From: Cellulosimicrobium funkei
GTDB taxonomy: Bacteria; Actinomycetota; Actinomycetes; Actinomycetales; Cellulomonadaceae
Direction: 5' to 3'
NCBI RefSeq assembly: GCF_004519295.1
Contig: NZ_SOZH01000004.1
Coordinates: 124,001 to 188,000, forward strand
DNA length: 64,000 nt
Shown here piece after piece: positions 24,279 through 34,557 of this stretch (positions are counted from its first letter, which is position 1; each line of letters begins with the position of its first letter). The translations under genes were made by a program, and so were the position numbers. Below the pieces are notes generated by a model, which saw only the letters and a program-made list of their open reading frames with translations, did no database searches and had not been told where the DNA came from.

Positions 24279-25303
24279 CGACCCTCACGCTCGCGAAGGC
24301 GCTCGGCGCCGGGCTGCACCGTGCGATGACCGACGACGACCGCGTGGTCGTCATGGGCGAGGACGTCGGCCGCCTGGGCGGCGTCTACCGCGTGACGGAC
24401 GGGCTCCAGGCGGAGTTCGGACCGCGGCGCGTGCTCGACACCCCGCTCGCGGAGTCCGGGATCATCGGGACGGCCGTCGGGCTCGCGTACCGCGGCTACC
24501 GGCCGGTGTGCGAGATCCAGTTCGACGGCTTCGTGTTCGTCGCGTTCGACCAGATCCTGTCCCAGCTCGCGAAGATGCACGCCCGCACCGGCGGGAAGGT
24601 GCGCCTGCCGATCACGATCCGCATCCCCGTGGGGGGCGGCATCGGCGCGGCCGAGCACCACTCGGAGTCGCCCGAGGCGCTGTTCGCGCACACGGCCGGG
24701 CTGCGCGTCGTGTCGGTCGCGAACCCCCAGGACGCGTACACCGTGCTCCGCCAGGCCGTCGCGTGCGACGACCCGGTGATCTTCTTCGAGCCCAAGCGGC
24801 GCTACCACCTCAAGGGCGAGGTCGACCTCGACCCCGTCGACCCGCCGCCCATGGACCGGGCCCGCGTCGTGCGCGAGGGCCACGACGTCACGCTCGTCAC
24901 GTGGGGCGGCCTCGTCGGGACCGCGCTGGACGCGGCCGTCGCCGCGTCGGACGACGGCGTGTCCGTCGAGGTGGTCGACCTGCGCTCGCTGTCGCCGATC
25001 GACCACGACACCGTCGCGGCGTCGGTCCGCAAGACGGGGCGCGTCGTCGTCACGCACGAGGCCCCGCGCCAGGCCGGGATCGGCGCGGAGATCGCCGCGA
25101 CCGTGACGGACCGCTGCTTCGAGTACCTCGAGGCCGCGCCCGTGCGGGTCACGGGCCACGGCATGCCGTACCCGCCCGCGAAGCTCGAGGGCCACTACCT
25201 GCCCGACCTCGACCGCATCCTCGACGGCGTCGACCGCGTGCTGGGGCGGGTGGAGCCGTTCGTGCCGTCGTCCGGGCGCCCCGTCGCGGAGGTGGCCCGA
25301 TGA
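24275..25303 (+). CDS. bkdB: Branched-chain 2-oxoacid dehydrogenase E1 beta
   Basis: A 342-residue E1 beta with VVMGEDVGRLGGVYRVTDGL, TPLAESGIIGTAVGLAYRGYRPVCEIQFDGFV, IRIPVGGGIGAAEHHSESPEALF and a C-terminal transketolase-type domain (VTLVTWGGLVGTALDAA ... VVTHEAPRQAGIGAEIAA). It pairs with E1 alpha to form the alpha2beta2 heterotetramer that hands the acyl group to E2. Coupled by ATGA overlaps on both sides (start 24275, stop shared with the E2 start at 25300). Confidence 0.93.
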   Translation: MTTLTLAKALGAGLHRAMTDDDRVVVMGEDVGRLGGVYRVTDGLQAEFGPRRVLDTPLAESGIIGTAVGLAYRGYRPVCEIQFDGFVFVAFDQILSQLAKMHARTGGKVRLPITIRIPVGGGIGAAEHHSESPEALFAHTAGLRVVSVANPQDAYTVLRQAVACDDPVIFFEPKRRYHLKGEVDLDPVDPPPMDRARVVREGHDVTLVTWGGLVGTALDAAVAASDDGVSVEVVDLRSLSPIDHDTVAASVRKTGRVVVTHEAPRQAGIGAEIAATVTDRCFEYLEAAPVRVTGHGMPYPPAKLEGHYLPDLDRILDGVDRVLGRVEPFVPSSGRPVAEVAR

Positions 25304-26991
25304 CGGCGCTGCGCGAGTTCCGCCTCCCCGACCTGGGCGAGGGTCTCACCGAGTCCGACATCGTCAGCTGGCACGTCCACGCGGGCGACCGCGTCGAGCT
25401 CAACCAGGTCATCGCGGAGGTCGAGACCGCGAAGGCCCTCGTCGACCTCCCGTCCCCGTACGCGGGCGTCGTCGCGTCCCTCCACGCCGAGGAGGGCCAG
25501 ACGGTGAGCGTCGGCGAGCCGCTCGTCACCTTCGAGGTCGACGACGGCGCGGCCCCCGTGTCCGGCGGCGGTGCCGCCCCGGTGACGGACGGCGCCGCGG
25601 CGCCCGGGTCCGCCGAGGTCCCGGCTCGGGTGCCCGACGCCGTCCCCGCCCTGGTCGGGGCGGTCGCCGAGGTGCGAGCCGCCCCGGCCGACCCCACCGA
25701 CGCGCCCGGGTCCGCCGAGGTCCCGGCCCGGGCGTCCGACGCCGTCCCCGCCCTGGTCGGGGCGGTCGCCGCGGTGGGAGCCGCCCCGGCCGACCCCACC
25801 GACGCGCCCGAGCCGAACCTCGTCGGCTACGGGGCCCGACCCGACCGGGTCGGGCGGCCCGCGCGTCGACCCCGGCGGGCGGCGACTGAGACCCAGGTTT
25901 CAGGGCCCGACGTCGCCGAGGCACCCCGCCGCACCACCGTGACCGGCGAGCGGCCCCGGTCGACACCGCCCGTGCGCGCGCTCGCAAAGAAGCTCGGCGT
26001 GCGGATCGACCGGGTCGAAGGCTCCGGCCGCGACGGGCTCATCACGCGCGACGACGTCCTCGCGGCGGTGAGCTGCCACCGCGACGTCGCCCGCCGACCG
26101 CGCGACGAGCACCACGCGCACCCCGCGACGTCCGCCGGCCCGGGGGCATCGAGCGGCGAGAAGCGAGAAGTGGCCCCTCCGGACCGCGGCCGCGGGGCCA
26201 CTTCTCCCCTCTCGGCGCCGGGTGCGGCGACGGGCGTGGCCGCCGACCGCTCGACCGGCCTCGAGCCGGAGGTCGTGCCCGTGCGGGGCGTGCGCAAGCA
26301 CACCGCGGCGGCGATGGTGGCGAGCGCGTTCACGGCGCCCCACGCGACGGTGTTCCTCACGGTGGACGTCACGCGCAGCGTCGAGCTCCTGGAACGGCTG
26401 CGCACCCACCGCCTCGCGCGCGGCGCGCGGATCACCGTGCTGGCGCTCGCGGCCCGCGCGCTGTGCCTCGTGCTGCCGCGCCACCCCGCGCTCAACAGCG
26501 CGTGGCGCGACCTCCCCGACGGCTCGGCGGAGATCGTGCGGCACCGACGGGTGCACCTGGGGATCGCGGTCGCGACCGACCGGGGGCTCGTCGTGCCGCA
26601 CGTGCCCGACGCGCAGGCGCTCGACCTGCCCGACCTCGCCGTCGCGCTGACCGACCTCACGACGACCGCGCGCGACGGCCGCACGACGCCCGAGCGCCTG
26701 ACCGGCGGGACGATCTCGATCACCAACGTCGGGGTGTTCGGCGTCGACGCGGGCACCCCGATCCTCGTCCCCGGCGAGGCGGCGATCCTCGGCCTGGGGG
26801 CGGTGCGGCGTCGGCCCTGGGAGCACGACGGCGAGGTCGGGCTGCGCGACGTCGTCACGCTCAGCCTGTCGTTCGACCACCGCGTGGTCGACGGCGAGCA
26901 GGGCGCGCGCTTCCTCGCCGACCTGGGCGCGCTGCTGGAGGACCCGGCGCTCGCGCTCCTCGCCGGGAGCCGGCAGGAGGTGGTCGCGTGA
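25300..26991 (+). CDS. bkdC: Branched-chain 2-oxoacid dehydrogenase E2 (dihydrolipoamide acyltransferase)
   Basis: The 563-residue protein has a lipoyl domain at residues 1-85 (lipoylated Lys45 in VETAKALVD), a peripheral-subunit-binding domain about 225-265 ([35 protein letters not shown]), and a catalytic domain to the end with SFDHRVVDG (His527, Asp531). The linkers are long: residues 102-169 are two 34-residue copies of a Pro/Ala repeat encoded by a 102-bp tandem duplication, and the second linker contains a 13-bp inverted repeat at 26165-26206. It transfers the acyl group to CoA. It makes the core of the complex; no E3 gene is in the operon. Confidence 0.92.
   Translation: MTALREFRLPDLGEGLTESDIVSWHVHAGDRVELNQVIAEVETAKALVDLPSPYAGVVASLHAEEGQTVSVGEPLVTFEVDDGAAPVSGGGAAPVTDGAAAPGSAEVPARVPDAVPALVGAVAEVRAAPADPTDAPGSAEVPARASDAVPALVGAVAAVGAAPADPTDAPEPNLVGYGARPDRVGRPARRPRRAATETQVSGPDVAEAPRRTTVTGERPRSTPPVRALAKKLGVRIDRVEGSGRDGLITRDDVLAAVSCHRDVARRPRDEHHAHPATSAGPGASSGEKREVAPPDRGRGATSPLSAPGAATGVAADRSTGLEPEVVPVRGVRKHTAAAMVASAFTAPHATVFLTVDVTRSVELLERLRTHRLARGARITVLALAARALCLVLPRHPALNSAWRDLPDGSAEIVRHRRVHLGIAVATDRGLVVPHVPDAQALDLPDLAVALTDLTTTARDGRTTPERLTGGTISITNVGVFGVDAGTPILVPGEAAILGLGAVRRRPWEHDGEVGLRDVVTLSLSFDHRVVDGEQGARFLADLGALLEDPALALLAGSRQEVVA
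25603..25806 (+). repeat. 102-bp tandem duplication inside E2 linker
   Basis: Two 102-bp copies (25603-25704 and 25705-25806) encode PGSAEVPAR ... APADPTDA with a few substitutions. The copy length is a multiple of three, so the frame is kept and the linker between lipoyl and binding domains is lengthened. Confidence 0.85.
26165..26206. repeat. 13-bp inverted repeat inside E2 linker
   Basis: GAGAAGTGGCCCC (26165-26177) pairs perfectly with GGGGCCACTTCTC (26194-26206) across 16 bases. It is within the non-conserved linker before the catalytic domain, like an inserted palindromic element. Confidence 0.6.
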
Positions 26992-28628
26992 CCGTCCTGA
27001 CGAGCGCCGTCGAGCCCGGGTCGGACGCGGCTCGGGCGAACGACGCCGCGCAGCGCGGGCTCGCTCAGGAGCTGCGCGAGCGCACGGCGGACGTCGCGCG
27101 CGGCGGCCCGGCGTCGGCGCGCGACCGGCACGTGGCGCGCGGCAAGCTGCTCCCGCGCGACCGCGTCGACCGGCTGCTCGACGAGGGCAGCCCGTTCCTG
27201 GAGATCGCACCGCTCGCCGGGTACGGCGTGGACGACGGCGCGTGGCCGGCCGCGGGTGTCGTCGCCGGGATCGGGGTGGTGAGCGGGCGGCAGATCATGG
27301 TCGTCTGCAACGACGCGACCGTGAAGGGCGGCACGTACCACCCGCTCACGGTGAAGAAGCACCTGCGGGCGCAGGAGATCGCGCTGGAGAACCGGCTGCC
27401 GTGCGTCTACCTCGTCGACTCGGGCGGTGCGTTCCTGCCCCGGCAGGCCGAGGTGTTCCCGGACCGCGACCACTTCGGCCGCATCTTCTACCACCAGGCG
27501 CGTCTCTCGGCGGCGGGGATCCCGCAGATCTCCGCGGTGCTCGGGTCGTGCACGGCGGGCGGCGCCTACGTGCCCGCGATGAGCGACGAGACGGTCATCG
27601 TGCGCGGGCAGGGCACGATCTTCCTCGGCGGTCCGCCGCTCGTGAAGGCGGCGATCGGCGAGGTCGTCACGGCCGAGGAGCTCGGCGGCGGTGAGCTGCA
27701 CGCGCGCCGCAGCGGCGTCGTCGACCACCTCGCCGACGACGACGAGGACGCGCTCGACACCGTGCGGCGCATCGTCGCGACGCTCCCGCCCGACCCGGAG
27801 CCCGCGTGGGACGTGGCGCCCAGCGAGCCTCCCCGTGTGGCGGGTGCCGCCGTACAGGACCCGGGGGAGGATCTGTACGCCGCCGTCCCGGCCGACGTCC
27901 AGGCTCCCTACGACCCCCGCGAGGTCATCGCCCGGCTCGCCGACGGGAGCCGGTTCGACGAGTTCAAGCGCGAGTACGGCGACACGCTCGTCACGGGCTT
28001 CGCGCGGATCCACGGGCACCCCGTCGGGATCCTCGCGAACCAGGGTGTGCTGTTCTCGGCGTCCGCGCTCAAGGGGGCGCACTTCGTCGAGCTGTGCGAC
28101 CAGCGCGGCATCCCGCTGCTGTTCCTGCAGAACATCTCCGGCTTCATGGTCGGCACGGACGCCGAGGCGGGCGGGATCGCGAAGGACGGCGCGAAGATGG
28201 TCACGGCCGTCGCGACGACGCGCGTCCCGAAGCTCACGGTGATCGTCGGCGGGTCGTTCGGGGCGGGGAACTACTCGATGTGCGGGCGCGCGTACTCGCC
28301 GCGCTTCCTGTGGTCGTGGCCCGCGAGCCGCATCTCCGTGATGGGCGGCCCGCAGGCCGCGTCCGTGCTGTCGACCGTCAAGCGCGACCAGCTCGCGGCG
28401 CGCGGCGAGACGTGGGACCCCGACGAGGAGGCCGCGTTCTCCGCGGGCATCCGCGCCGACTACGACGAGCACGGCAGCCCCTACTACGCGACCGCGCGGC
28501 TGTGGGACGACGGCGTGATCGACCCCGCCGACACGCGCCGCGTGCTCGGCCTCGCCCTCGGCGTGTGCGCGCGCACGCCCCTCGCCGAGACCTGGACCGG
28601 TGACAGGTTCGGCCTCTTCCGGATGTGA
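26988..28628 (+). CDS. accD1: Acyl-CoA carboxylase beta (carboxyltransferase), AccD1/MCC-like
   Basis: The 546-residue carboxyltransferase has an N-terminal crotonase half ([71 protein letters not shown]) and a C-terminal half ([53 protein letters not shown]). [15 protein letters not shown]-type sequence and length match methylcrotonoyl-CoA carboxylase beta. It carboxylates 3-methylcrotonyl-CoA in leucine breakdown using the biotin carried by the next gene's product. The GTG start overlaps the E2 stop by GTGA. In mycobacteria AccD1 is the matching enzyme. Confidence 0.93.
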   Translation: MTVLTSAVEPGSDAARANDAAQRGLAQELRERTADVARGGPASARDRHVARGKLLPRDRVDRLLDEGSPFLEIAPLAGYGVDDGAWPAAGVVAGIGVVSGRQIMVVCNDATVKGGTYHPLTVKKHLRAQEIALENRLPCVYLVDSGGAFLPRQAEVFPDRDHFGRIFYHQARLSAAGIPQISAVLGSCTAGGAYVPAMSDETVIVRGQGTIFLGGPPLVKAAIGEVVTAEELGGGELHARRSGVVDHLADDDEDALDTVRRIVATLPPDPEPAWDVAPSEPPRVAGAAVQDPGEDLYAAVPADVQAPYDPREVIARLADGSRFDEFKREYGDTLVTGFARIHGHPVGILANQGVLFSASALKGAHFVELCDQRGIPLLFLQNISGFMVGTDAEAGGIAKDGAKMVTAVATTRVPKLTVIVGGSFGAGNYSMCGRAYSPRFLWSWPASRISVMGGPQAASVLSTVKRDQLAARGETWDPDEEAAFSAGIRADYDEHGSPYYATARLWDDGVIDPADTRRVLGLALGVCARTPLAETWTGDRFGLFRM

Positions 28629-28632
28629 GCCG

Positions 28633-31020
28633 ATGACCTCCCGCACCCTCCACGACGCGACCGCCCGCCCGCCCGGCGGTACCGGGTTCCGCACGGTCCT
28701 CGTCGCGAACCGCGGCGAGATCGCGTGCCGCGTGATCGGCACGCTGCGCCGCCTCGGCGTGCGGTCCGTCGCCGTCTTCTCCGACGCCGACGCCGACGCG
28801 CGCCACGTGCGCGAGGCGGACGTCGCGGTCCGGCTCGGGCCCGCGCCCGCGACGCAGAGCTACCTCGACGTCGACGCCGTCGTCGCCGCGGCCGTCGCGA
28901 CCGGGGCCGAGGCGGTCCACCCCGGCTACGGCTTCCTCTCGGAGAACCCGGCGCTCACCCGGGCGTGCGAGCGCGCGGGGATCGCGTTCGTCGGGCCGGG
29001 CGTCGACGCGCTCGAGGCGATGGCCGACAAGCTCGCCGCGAAGAGCATCGTCGGCGCGCGGGGCGTGCCCGTCGTGCCCGGGGCGGGCGAGCCGGGCATG
29101 TCCGACGACGACCTCCTCGCCGCCGCGGGCGCCGTCGGGTTCCCGCTGCTCGTCAAGCCGTCCGCCGGGGGCGGGGGCAAGGGCATGGTCGTCGTGCGCG
29201 CGGAGGCCGACCTGCCCGGCGCCCTCGCGTCCGCGCGCCGGGTCGCCGCGTCGTCGTTCGGCGACGACACGCTCCTGCTCGAACGGCTCGTCGAGGCGCC
29301 GCGCCACATCGAGGTGCAGGTGCTCGCTGACACGCACGGGACCGTGGTCCACCTGGGCGAGCGCGAGTGCTCGCTCCAGCGCCGCCACCAGAAGGTCGTC
29401 GAGGAGGCGCCGTCGCCGCTCCTCACCGCGGAGCAGCGCGCCCGCATGGGCGAGGCCGCGTGCGAGGTCGCGCGGTCGGTCGGGTACGTCGGCGCCGGGA
29501 CGGTCGAGTTCCTCGTCCCCGCCGCGAGCCCGGACGAGTTCTTCTTCATCGAGATGAACACGCGACTCCAGGTGGAGCACCCCGTGACCGAGATGGTCAC
29601 CGACCTCGACCTCGTCGCGCTCCAGCTGCGCGTCGCGGCGGGCGAGCCGCTGGGCCTGGCACAGGACGACGTCGTGCTGCGCGGCCACGCCGTCGAGGCG
29701 CGCCTCTACGCAGAGTCGCCCGAGCGCGGCTTCCTCCCGGCGACCGGGTCGGTCCGGGTCTACGACGACGGTGGCGTCCCGTCCGGGCCCGGCGCCTCCC
29801 CGCTGCGCCTCGACTCCGGGATCTCCGCCGGTGCCGTGGTGGGTGGGCACTACGACCCGATGCTCGCGAAGGCCGTCGCCTGGGGCGAGACGCGCGACGA
29901 GGCCGTGGAGCGCCTCGACGGCCTGCTCGCGCGGACGGTCGTGCTAGGTGTCGAGACGAACACGGCGTTCCTGCGGTCTCTCCTCGCGGACGACGACGTC
30001 CGTGCCGGTCGGCTCGACACCGGCCTGATCGACCGTCTGGTCTCCGCCGGTTCTGGGATGGCCGGGTCCGGCGAGGGGCCGGGGGGTGCGCGCGCCGTCT
30101 ACCCTCCGCGCCCTCGTTCCTCGGGCGCTCCCGCCAGGCCCGACCACGACGGCGCGCACACCCCCCGACCCCTCGCCTCGGAGGTCGGCTCGCCATCCGA
30201 CGGCCCGGACTGGGTCGACCTCGTCGCCGCAGCCCTGTTCCTCGTCGAGCAGGCGGTTGCGGCTCGTCCGGAGGGTGGGACGGGCCACGACCGCCTGCTC
30301 GGCGGGGGGATCGGGGGGCGGGACGACGATCCCTGGCGGGTGGGGGACGGGTGGCGGCTCAACGGGGACGCGGCGCCGCGGCGGGTTCTGCTCGTCGATG
30401 CCGGCGGGGGCGCGCACGAGGTGCGGGTGACCGGGGTGGTGGGGGACGCCGTCGTGCACGTGCCGGCACCCGACGACGGTGCGTGGCCCGGCTCGACGAC
30501 GCACGCGGTGCGGGCGTCGCTCGCTCGCGACCCCGGGGTCGACGGCGCGTGGTGGCTCACCCTGGACGGTGTCCGGGAGCGCGTGCGGCTCGCCCTCGAC
30601 GCACCCCCCGCCGACGGGGAGCCCGCGACGGTGTGGGTGTGGCGCGACGGGCGGACCGTCGCCCTGGCCGCCCCGGACCGGGAGCAGCGCGCGGCTCGGG
30701 CGCGGGCCGACCGCCGTCGGGCACGGGGTGACGCGCCCGGCGCGACCGACCCCGAGGTGCGCGCCGCGATGCCCGGCACGGTCGTGACGGCCGCCGCGGA
30801 CGGCGAGCCCGTCACCGCCGGGGACGTCCTCGTCACCGTCGAGGCCATGAAGATGGAGCACCCGCTCCTCGCCCCGCACGACGGCGTCGCCGACGTGCGC
30901 GTGCGCCCCGGCGACCTCGTGCGCCGGGACCAGGTGGTCGCCGTCGTCCACCCTCACGACTCCGGTGCGGCACAACCCGCCGCTCCGGTCCCGCAACCCG
31001 ACACCCAGGGAGCATCATGA
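28633..31020 (+). CDS. accA1: Acyl-CoA carboxylase alpha (biotin carboxylase + biotin carrier), AccA1/MCC-like
   Basis: This 795-residue protein is longer than the usual 650 or so. Biotin carboxylase domain at about 20-470: [50 protein letters not shown]-like [19 protein letters not shown] and [16 protein letters not shown]. The C-terminus has the biotinyl domain with EAMKMEH (Lys740). The extra length lies in the middle (about residues 475-640), with an inverted repeat at 30070-30177 and low-complexity sequence, while a BT-like beta segment follows. It makes carboxybiotin from bicarbonate and ATP. The stop overlaps the acyl-CoA dehydrogenase start (ATGA). Confidence 0.93.
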   Translation: MTSRTLHDATARPPGGTGFRTVLVANRGEIACRVIGTLRRLGVRSVAVFSDADADARHVREADVAVRLGPAPATQSYLDVDAVVAAAVATGAEAVHPGYGFLSENPALTRACERAGIAFVGPGVDALEAMADKLAAKSIVGARGVPVVPGAGEPGMSDDDLLAAAGAVGFPLLVKPSAGGGGKGMVVVRAEADLPGALASARRVAASSFGDDTLLLERLVEAPRHIEVQVLADTHGTVVHLGERECSLQRRHQKVVEEAPSPLLTAEQRARMGEAACEVARSVGYVGAGTVEFLVPAASPDEFFFIEMNTRLQVEHPVTEMVTDLDLVALQLRVAAGEPLGLAQDDVVLRGHAVEARLYAESPERGFLPATGSVRVYDDGGVPSGPGASPLRLDSGISAGAVVGGHYDPMLAKAVAWGETRDEAVERLDGLLARTVVLGVETNTAFLRSLLADDDVRAGRLDTGLIDRLVSAGSGMAGSGEGPGGARAVYPPRPRSSGAPARPDHDGAHTPRPLASEVGSPSDGPDWVDLVAAALFLVEQAVAARPEGGTGHDRLLGGGIGGRDDDPWRVGDGWRLNGDAAPRRVLLVDAGGGAHEVRVTGVVGDAVVHVPAPDDGAWPGSTTHAVRASLARDPGVDGAWWLTLDGVRERVRLALDAPPADGEPATVWVWRDGRTVALAAPDREQRAARARADRRRARGDAPGATDPEVRAAMPGTVVTAAADGEPVTAGDVLVTVEAMKMEHPLLAPHDGVADVRVRPGDLVRRDQVVAVVHPHDSGAAQPAAPVPQPDTQGAS
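30070..30177. repeat. 29-bp imperfect inverted repeat inside accA1 linker
   Basis: A 29-nt arm at 30070-30098 pairs with 30149-30177 with about three mismatches, separated by 50 bases. It is in frame within the non-conserved linker between biotin carboxylase and BT/biotinyl parts. It looks like a palindromic element that entered coding DNA. Confidence 0.65.
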
Positions 31021-32192
31021 TCGAGGCCGACGTCCTGCTCGACGACGAGCAGCGGAAGCTCAGCCAGGTGGTGCGCGACTTCGCGGACAGCGTCGTCGCG
31101 CCCGCCGCCTACCGCTACGACACGGAACGCCGCCTGCCGATGGAGATCATCGCGCAGATGGGGGAGCTCGGGCTGTTCGGGCTGCCGTTCCCGCGCGACA
31201 TCGGCGGCCAGGGCCAGGACTACGTGTCGCTGTGCCTCGCCGTCGAGGCGCTCGCGCGCGTCGACCAGTCGATCGCGGTGACGCTCGAGGCCGGGGTCGG
31301 GCTCGGGATCGTCCCGCTCTACCGGCACGGCTCGCGCGAGCAGCAGGAGCGGTGGCTGCCCGACCTGCTCGCCGGGCGGGCGCTCGCGGCGTTCGGGCTC
31401 ACCGAGGCCGGTGCCGGGTCCGACGCGGGCGGCACCCGCACGACCGCGCGGCTCGACGGCGACGAGTGGGTGATCGACGGGTCGAAGCAGTTCATCACCA
31501 ACTCGGGGACGCCCATCACGAGCCTCGTGACGATCACCGCCGTCACGGGCGAGACGGTCGGCGTGGAGGGCGAGCTGCGCAAGGAGCTGTCGAGCATCAT
31601 CGTCCCCGCGGGGACGCCCGGGCTCGAGGTCGGGCCGTCGTACGACAAGGTCGGCTGGCACACCTCGGACACGCACCCCCTCACGCTGACCGGCGTCCGG
31701 GTGCCCGCCGGGAACCTGCTCGGCGAGCGCGGCCGCGGGTACGCGAACTTCCTCCGCGCGCTCGACGAGGGCCGCATCGCGTTCGCCGCCCTCGCGACCG
31801 GCGCCGCGCAGGGCTGCCTCGAGGAGGCGCTGCGGTACGCGCGCGAGCGCGTCGTGTTCGGTCGGTCGATCGGGGAGAACCAGCACGTCGCGTTCACGCT
31901 CGCCCGCATGCAGGCGCGCGTCCACACCGCGCGCCTCGCGTGGCTCGACGCCGCGCAGAAGCTCGTGCGCGGCAAGCCGTTCAAGGCGGAGGCGTCGGTC
32001 GCGAAGCTCGTCGGCGGCGAGGCCGCGATGGCGAACGCGCGCGACGCGTCGCAGATCTTCGGCGGCTACGGGTTCCTCAACGAGAACCCCGTCGCGCGGC
32101 ACTACCGCGACGCGAAGGTGCTCGAGGTCGGCGAGGGCACGACCGAGGTGCAGCTCATGGTCATCGCGAGGAGCCTGGGACTGGACGGCTAG
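31017..32192 (+). CDS. Acyl-CoA dehydrogenase (isovaleryl/short-branched type)
   Basis: A 391-residue flavoprotein with family signatures [19 protein letters not shown] (about residue 124-142), [66 protein letters not shown], and [34 protein letters not shown]. The Glu of the EGTTE motif is in the short-chain position. It oxidises branched acyl-CoA (for leucine, isovaleryl-CoA) and passes electrons to ETF. In mycobacteria the corresponding gene is fadE19. Overlaps accA1 by ATGA; next gene is 42 bases on. Confidence 0.92.
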   Translation: MIEADVLLDDEQRKLSQVVRDFADSVVAPAAYRYDTERRLPMEIIAQMGELGLFGLPFPRDIGGQGQDYVSLCLAVEALARVDQSIAVTLEAGVGLGIVPLYRHGSREQQERWLPDLLAGRALAAFGLTEAGAGSDAGGTRTTARLDGDEWVIDGSKQFITNSGTPITSLVTITAVTGETVGVEGELRKELSSIIVPAGTPGLEVGPSYDKVGWHTSDTHPLTLTGVRVPAGNLLGERGRGYANFLRALDEGRIAFAALATGAAQGCLEEALRYARERVVFGRSIGENQHVAFTLARMQARVHTARLAWLDAAQKLVRGKPFKAEASVAKLVGGEAAMANARDASQIFGGYGFLNENPVARHYRDAKVLEVGEGTTEVQLMVIARSLGLDG

Positions 32193-32234
32193 CGGGGGAC
32201 CGACGCCGACGTCAGGGACGAGGGGAGGAGCAGC

Positions 32235-32906
32235 ATGCGCGAGGTGGTCCAGCGGGGCCTGTACTACGACGAGCTGGAGACGGGCGTGGTGTACCGCCAC
32301 CGGCCTGGCCGCACGCTCACGGAGGCGGACGACGTCGTCTTCTCCACGCTCACGATGAACCACCAGGCGTTGCACCTCGACGCCGCGTGGGCCGCGACCC
32401 AGCCGTTCGGGCAGCGGCTCGTCAACTCGATGATGACGCTGTCCACGCTCGTCGGGCTGTCCGTCGGGCAGGTCACGCAGGGCACGATCGTCGCGAACCT
32501 CGGGTTCCGCGAGGTCGAGTTTCCCCAGCCGCTGTTCCACGGCGACACCCTCTACGCCGAGACGGAGGTCGTGGAGAAGCGGCTCTCCGCGTCGCGGCCG
32601 GGGCAGGGCGTCGTGACCCTCGAGCACCGCGGCCTCAACCAGGACGGCGTGCTCGTCGCGCGCGCCGTCCGCACCGCGCTCTTCTGGACGCGCGCCGCCC
32701 ACGAGGCGGCGTCCGCGGCCGTGCCCGACGACGCCCGGTCCCCCGGGGCGTCCACCGGACCCGGGGCTGCGGGCACGGTGGGTACCGATCCCGGCGACAC
32801 CCCCGGGCCCGGCGCCGGGCGCGACGACGGCCCCGGGCTCAGCGAGCACGCGGCGGGGGTGCACGAGCCCGTGCTCGAGCGCGGCGACGAGGAGAGCGCG
32901 TGGTGA
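32235..32906 (+). CDS. MaoC-family (hotdog) dehydratase
   Basis: This 223-residue protein has a hotdog domain in residues 1-155. Key segments are [32 protein letters not shown], where Asp and His typical of the MaoC hydratase motif are present, and [37 protein letters not shown]. MaoC proteins hydrate enoyl-CoA. The last 65 residues are Gly/Pro/Ala/Asp-rich and look disordered, which is odd for the family and similar to other tails in this genome. GAGGGGAGGAGCAGC gives a strong ribosome site. GTGA overlap with the next gene. Confidence 0.88.
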   Translation: MREVVQRGLYYDELETGVVYRHRPGRTLTEADDVVFSTLTMNHQALHLDAAWAATQPFGQRLVNSMMTLSTLVGLSVGQVTQGTIVANLGFREVEFPQPLFHGDTLYAETEVVEKRLSASRPGQGVVTLEHRGLNQDGVLVARAVRTALFWTRAAHEAASAAVPDDARSPGASTGPGAAGTVGTDPGDTPGPGAGRDDGPGLSEHAAGVHEPVLERGDEESAW

Positions 32907-33802
32907 CCGACGGCGTCGGGCACCGCGCCGCCTCCCCGCCAGGGTTCGGGCTCGGGCCCGCGCTGCTGTTCTGCCCCGGCGACCGACCCGACCGGTTCGC
33001 GAAGGCCGCGGACCGCGCGGACGCCGTGATCCTCGACCTCGAGGACGCCGTCGCCCCGCACGCCAAGGACGCCGCGCGGCGTGCCGTCGTCGAGGCGTCC
33101 GCGACGCTCGACCCGGCGCGCACGGTCGTGCGGGTGAACCCCGTCGGGACGCCCGAGCACGCGCTCGACGTGGCGGCGCTCGCGGACACGCGCCTGCGGA
33201 CGGTCATGGTCGCCAAGGCCGGGCCGGAGCTGCTCGTGTCGCTCGGCGGGCTCGCGACGACGCTCCCCGGGGTGCGAGTGCTCGCGCTGTGCGAGACGGC
33301 CGCCGGTGTCGTGGCGGCGCCGGAGCTCGCCCGCAGGCCCGAGGTCGTCGCGCTGATGTGGGGCGCGGAGGACCTCGTCGCGTCCCTCGGGGGGACGTCG
33401 AGCCGCCGCCCCGACGGCACGTACCGCGACGTCGCGCGGCACGCCCGCGCCGCGGTGCTGCTCGCGGCGGGTGCGGCGGGGAAGGCCGCGGTCGACGCGG
33501 TGCACCTCGACGTGGGCGACCTCGACGGGCTGCGCGCCGAGGCCGAGGACGCGGCCGCGTCGGGGTTCGCCGCGACGGCGTGCATCCACCCGAGCCACGT
33601 CCCCGTGATCCGCGCCGCCTACGCGCCGACCGCCGAGCAGGTGGCCGACGCCCGCGCGCTGCTCGACGCCGCGGCCGCGAACCCGGGCGGCGCGGGCGCC
33701 GTCTTCACGTTCGAGGGCCGCATGGTCGACGAGCCGGTCCTCCGGCACGCGCGGGCGGTCCTCGACCGGGTGGTTCTCGACCGGGCGCGCTCGGACGGGT
33801 GA
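32903..33802 (+). CDS. citE: CitE-like HpcH/HpaI aldolase/lyase
   Basis: The 299-residue TIM-barrel protein contains [38 protein letters not shown], where Glu/Asp bind Mg, [30 protein letters not shown] and [14 protein letters not shown]. This resembles CitE-like lyases that cleave 3-hydroxyacyl-CoA or citramalyl-type CoA esters; in mycobacteria Rv2498c sits in the same place of the bkd cluster. It may split a hydroxymethylglutaryl-type CoA end product. GTG 32903 overlaps the MaoC stop. It ends the operon; 103 bases follow before the next gene. Confidence 0.9.
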   Translation: MTDGVGHRAASPPGFGLGPALLFCPGDRPDRFAKAADRADAVILDLEDAVAPHAKDAARRAVVEASATLDPARTVVRVNPVGTPEHALDVAALADTRLRTVMVAKAGPELLVSLGGLATTLPGVRVLALCETAAGVVAAPELARRPEVVALMWGAEDLVASLGGTSSRRPDGTYRDVARHARAAVLLAAGAAGKAAVDAVHLDVGDLDGLRAEAEDAAASGFAATACIHPSHVPVIRAAYAPTAEQVADARALLDAAAANPGGAGAVFTFEGRMVDEPVLRHARAVLDRVVLDRARSDG

Positions 33803-33904
33803 GCGCGGGGATCTCGCGCTCGCGGGCCCGGCCGACGGCGCCTCGTCGCGGCCGACCGGACAAATACCCCGCTCCGCCCGTTCCGCTTGCGGGCTCGGGC
33901 ATCG

Positions 33905-33910
33905 TATGGT
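33905..33910 (+). promoter_or_regulatory. -10 element TATGGT of a leaderless gene
   Basis: TATGGT is followed by 7 bases and GTG 33918. The ATG inside the -10 (33906) could be mistaken for the start, but it would precede the likely transcription start. Confidence 0.5.
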
Positions 33911-33917
33911 CACTCGC

Positions 33918-34505
33918 GTGAACGTCTACGTCGTCCTGTCCCGCAGTCGTACGGTCCTGTCCCGGACGATCGCGCTGGCGACGCGCGACGAGTTCACGCA
34001 CTCCTCCCTGGCGCTCGACCAGGGGCTCGACCTCATGTTCAGCTTCGGCCGGCGCCGGGCGGGCAACCCGTTCGTCGGCTGCTTCCGGCGCGAGCGGTTC
34101 GACGACGGCCTGTACCGCGGCATGGACGTCGTGCCGGGGGTCGTGCTCGCGGTGCCCGTGACCCCCGAGCAGCACGAGGCGATCCGCGTCCGGATCACCG
34201 AGTTCCTGCTCGACTCGCACGCGTTCTCGTACAACGTGCGCGGCCTCGTCGGCGCGCGGTTCGGCCGCGGGCACGAGGCCGCGGACCGGTTCTTCTGCTC
34301 GGAGTTCGTCTACCACGTGCTGCACGGCGCGGGCGTGTGGGACCTCGGGGTCGAGCGGTGGCAGGTGCGGCCCCAGACGCTGCTCGACCTGCCGGGCCGC
34401 GTCGTCTTCCGCGGGGACCTCAAGGACTACGTCGCCGCGCACCGGACGCTCGAGACGCTGCCGTCGCTGACGTTCGCGCCCGCCCGGGAGCGCGTGCCCG
34501 GCTGA
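33918..34505 (+). CDS. Permuted papain-fold (NlpC/P60-like, YiiX-type) hydrolase candidate
   Basis: The protein is about 195 residues. A His-containing strand FTHSSLALDQGLDLMFSFG comes first and the Cys-helix RFFCSEFVYHVLHGAG comes near residue 125, which is the order found in circularly permuted papain-like amidases (His before Cys). No signal peptide is seen, so it probably acts in the cytoplasm. The substrate is not known to me; related proteins hydrolyse cell-wall or lipid amide bonds. GTG 33918 is preferred because a TATGGT -10 lies 7 bases before it. It is monocistronic, convergent with pntB. Confidence 0.7.
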   Translation: MNVYVVLSRSRTVLSRTIALATRDEFTHSSLALDQGLDLMFSFGRRRAGNPFVGCFRRERFDDGLYRGMDVVPGVVLAVPVTPEQHEAIRVRITEFLLDSHAFSYNVRGLVGARFGRGHEAADRFFCSEFVYHVLHGAGVWDLGVERWQVRPQTLLDLPGRVVFRGDLKDYVAAHRTLETLPSLTFAPARERVPG

Positions 34506-34557
34506 TCGCCGGGGCGCGCTCCGCGGGCCCCGCGCCGTCCCCGTCGCCCGCGGCCCC

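Noticed and set aside
33906-33908. ATG as start of the papain-like gene
   Set aside because: It lies inside the TATGGT -10 element and upstream of the probable transcription start; GTG 33918 is preferred.
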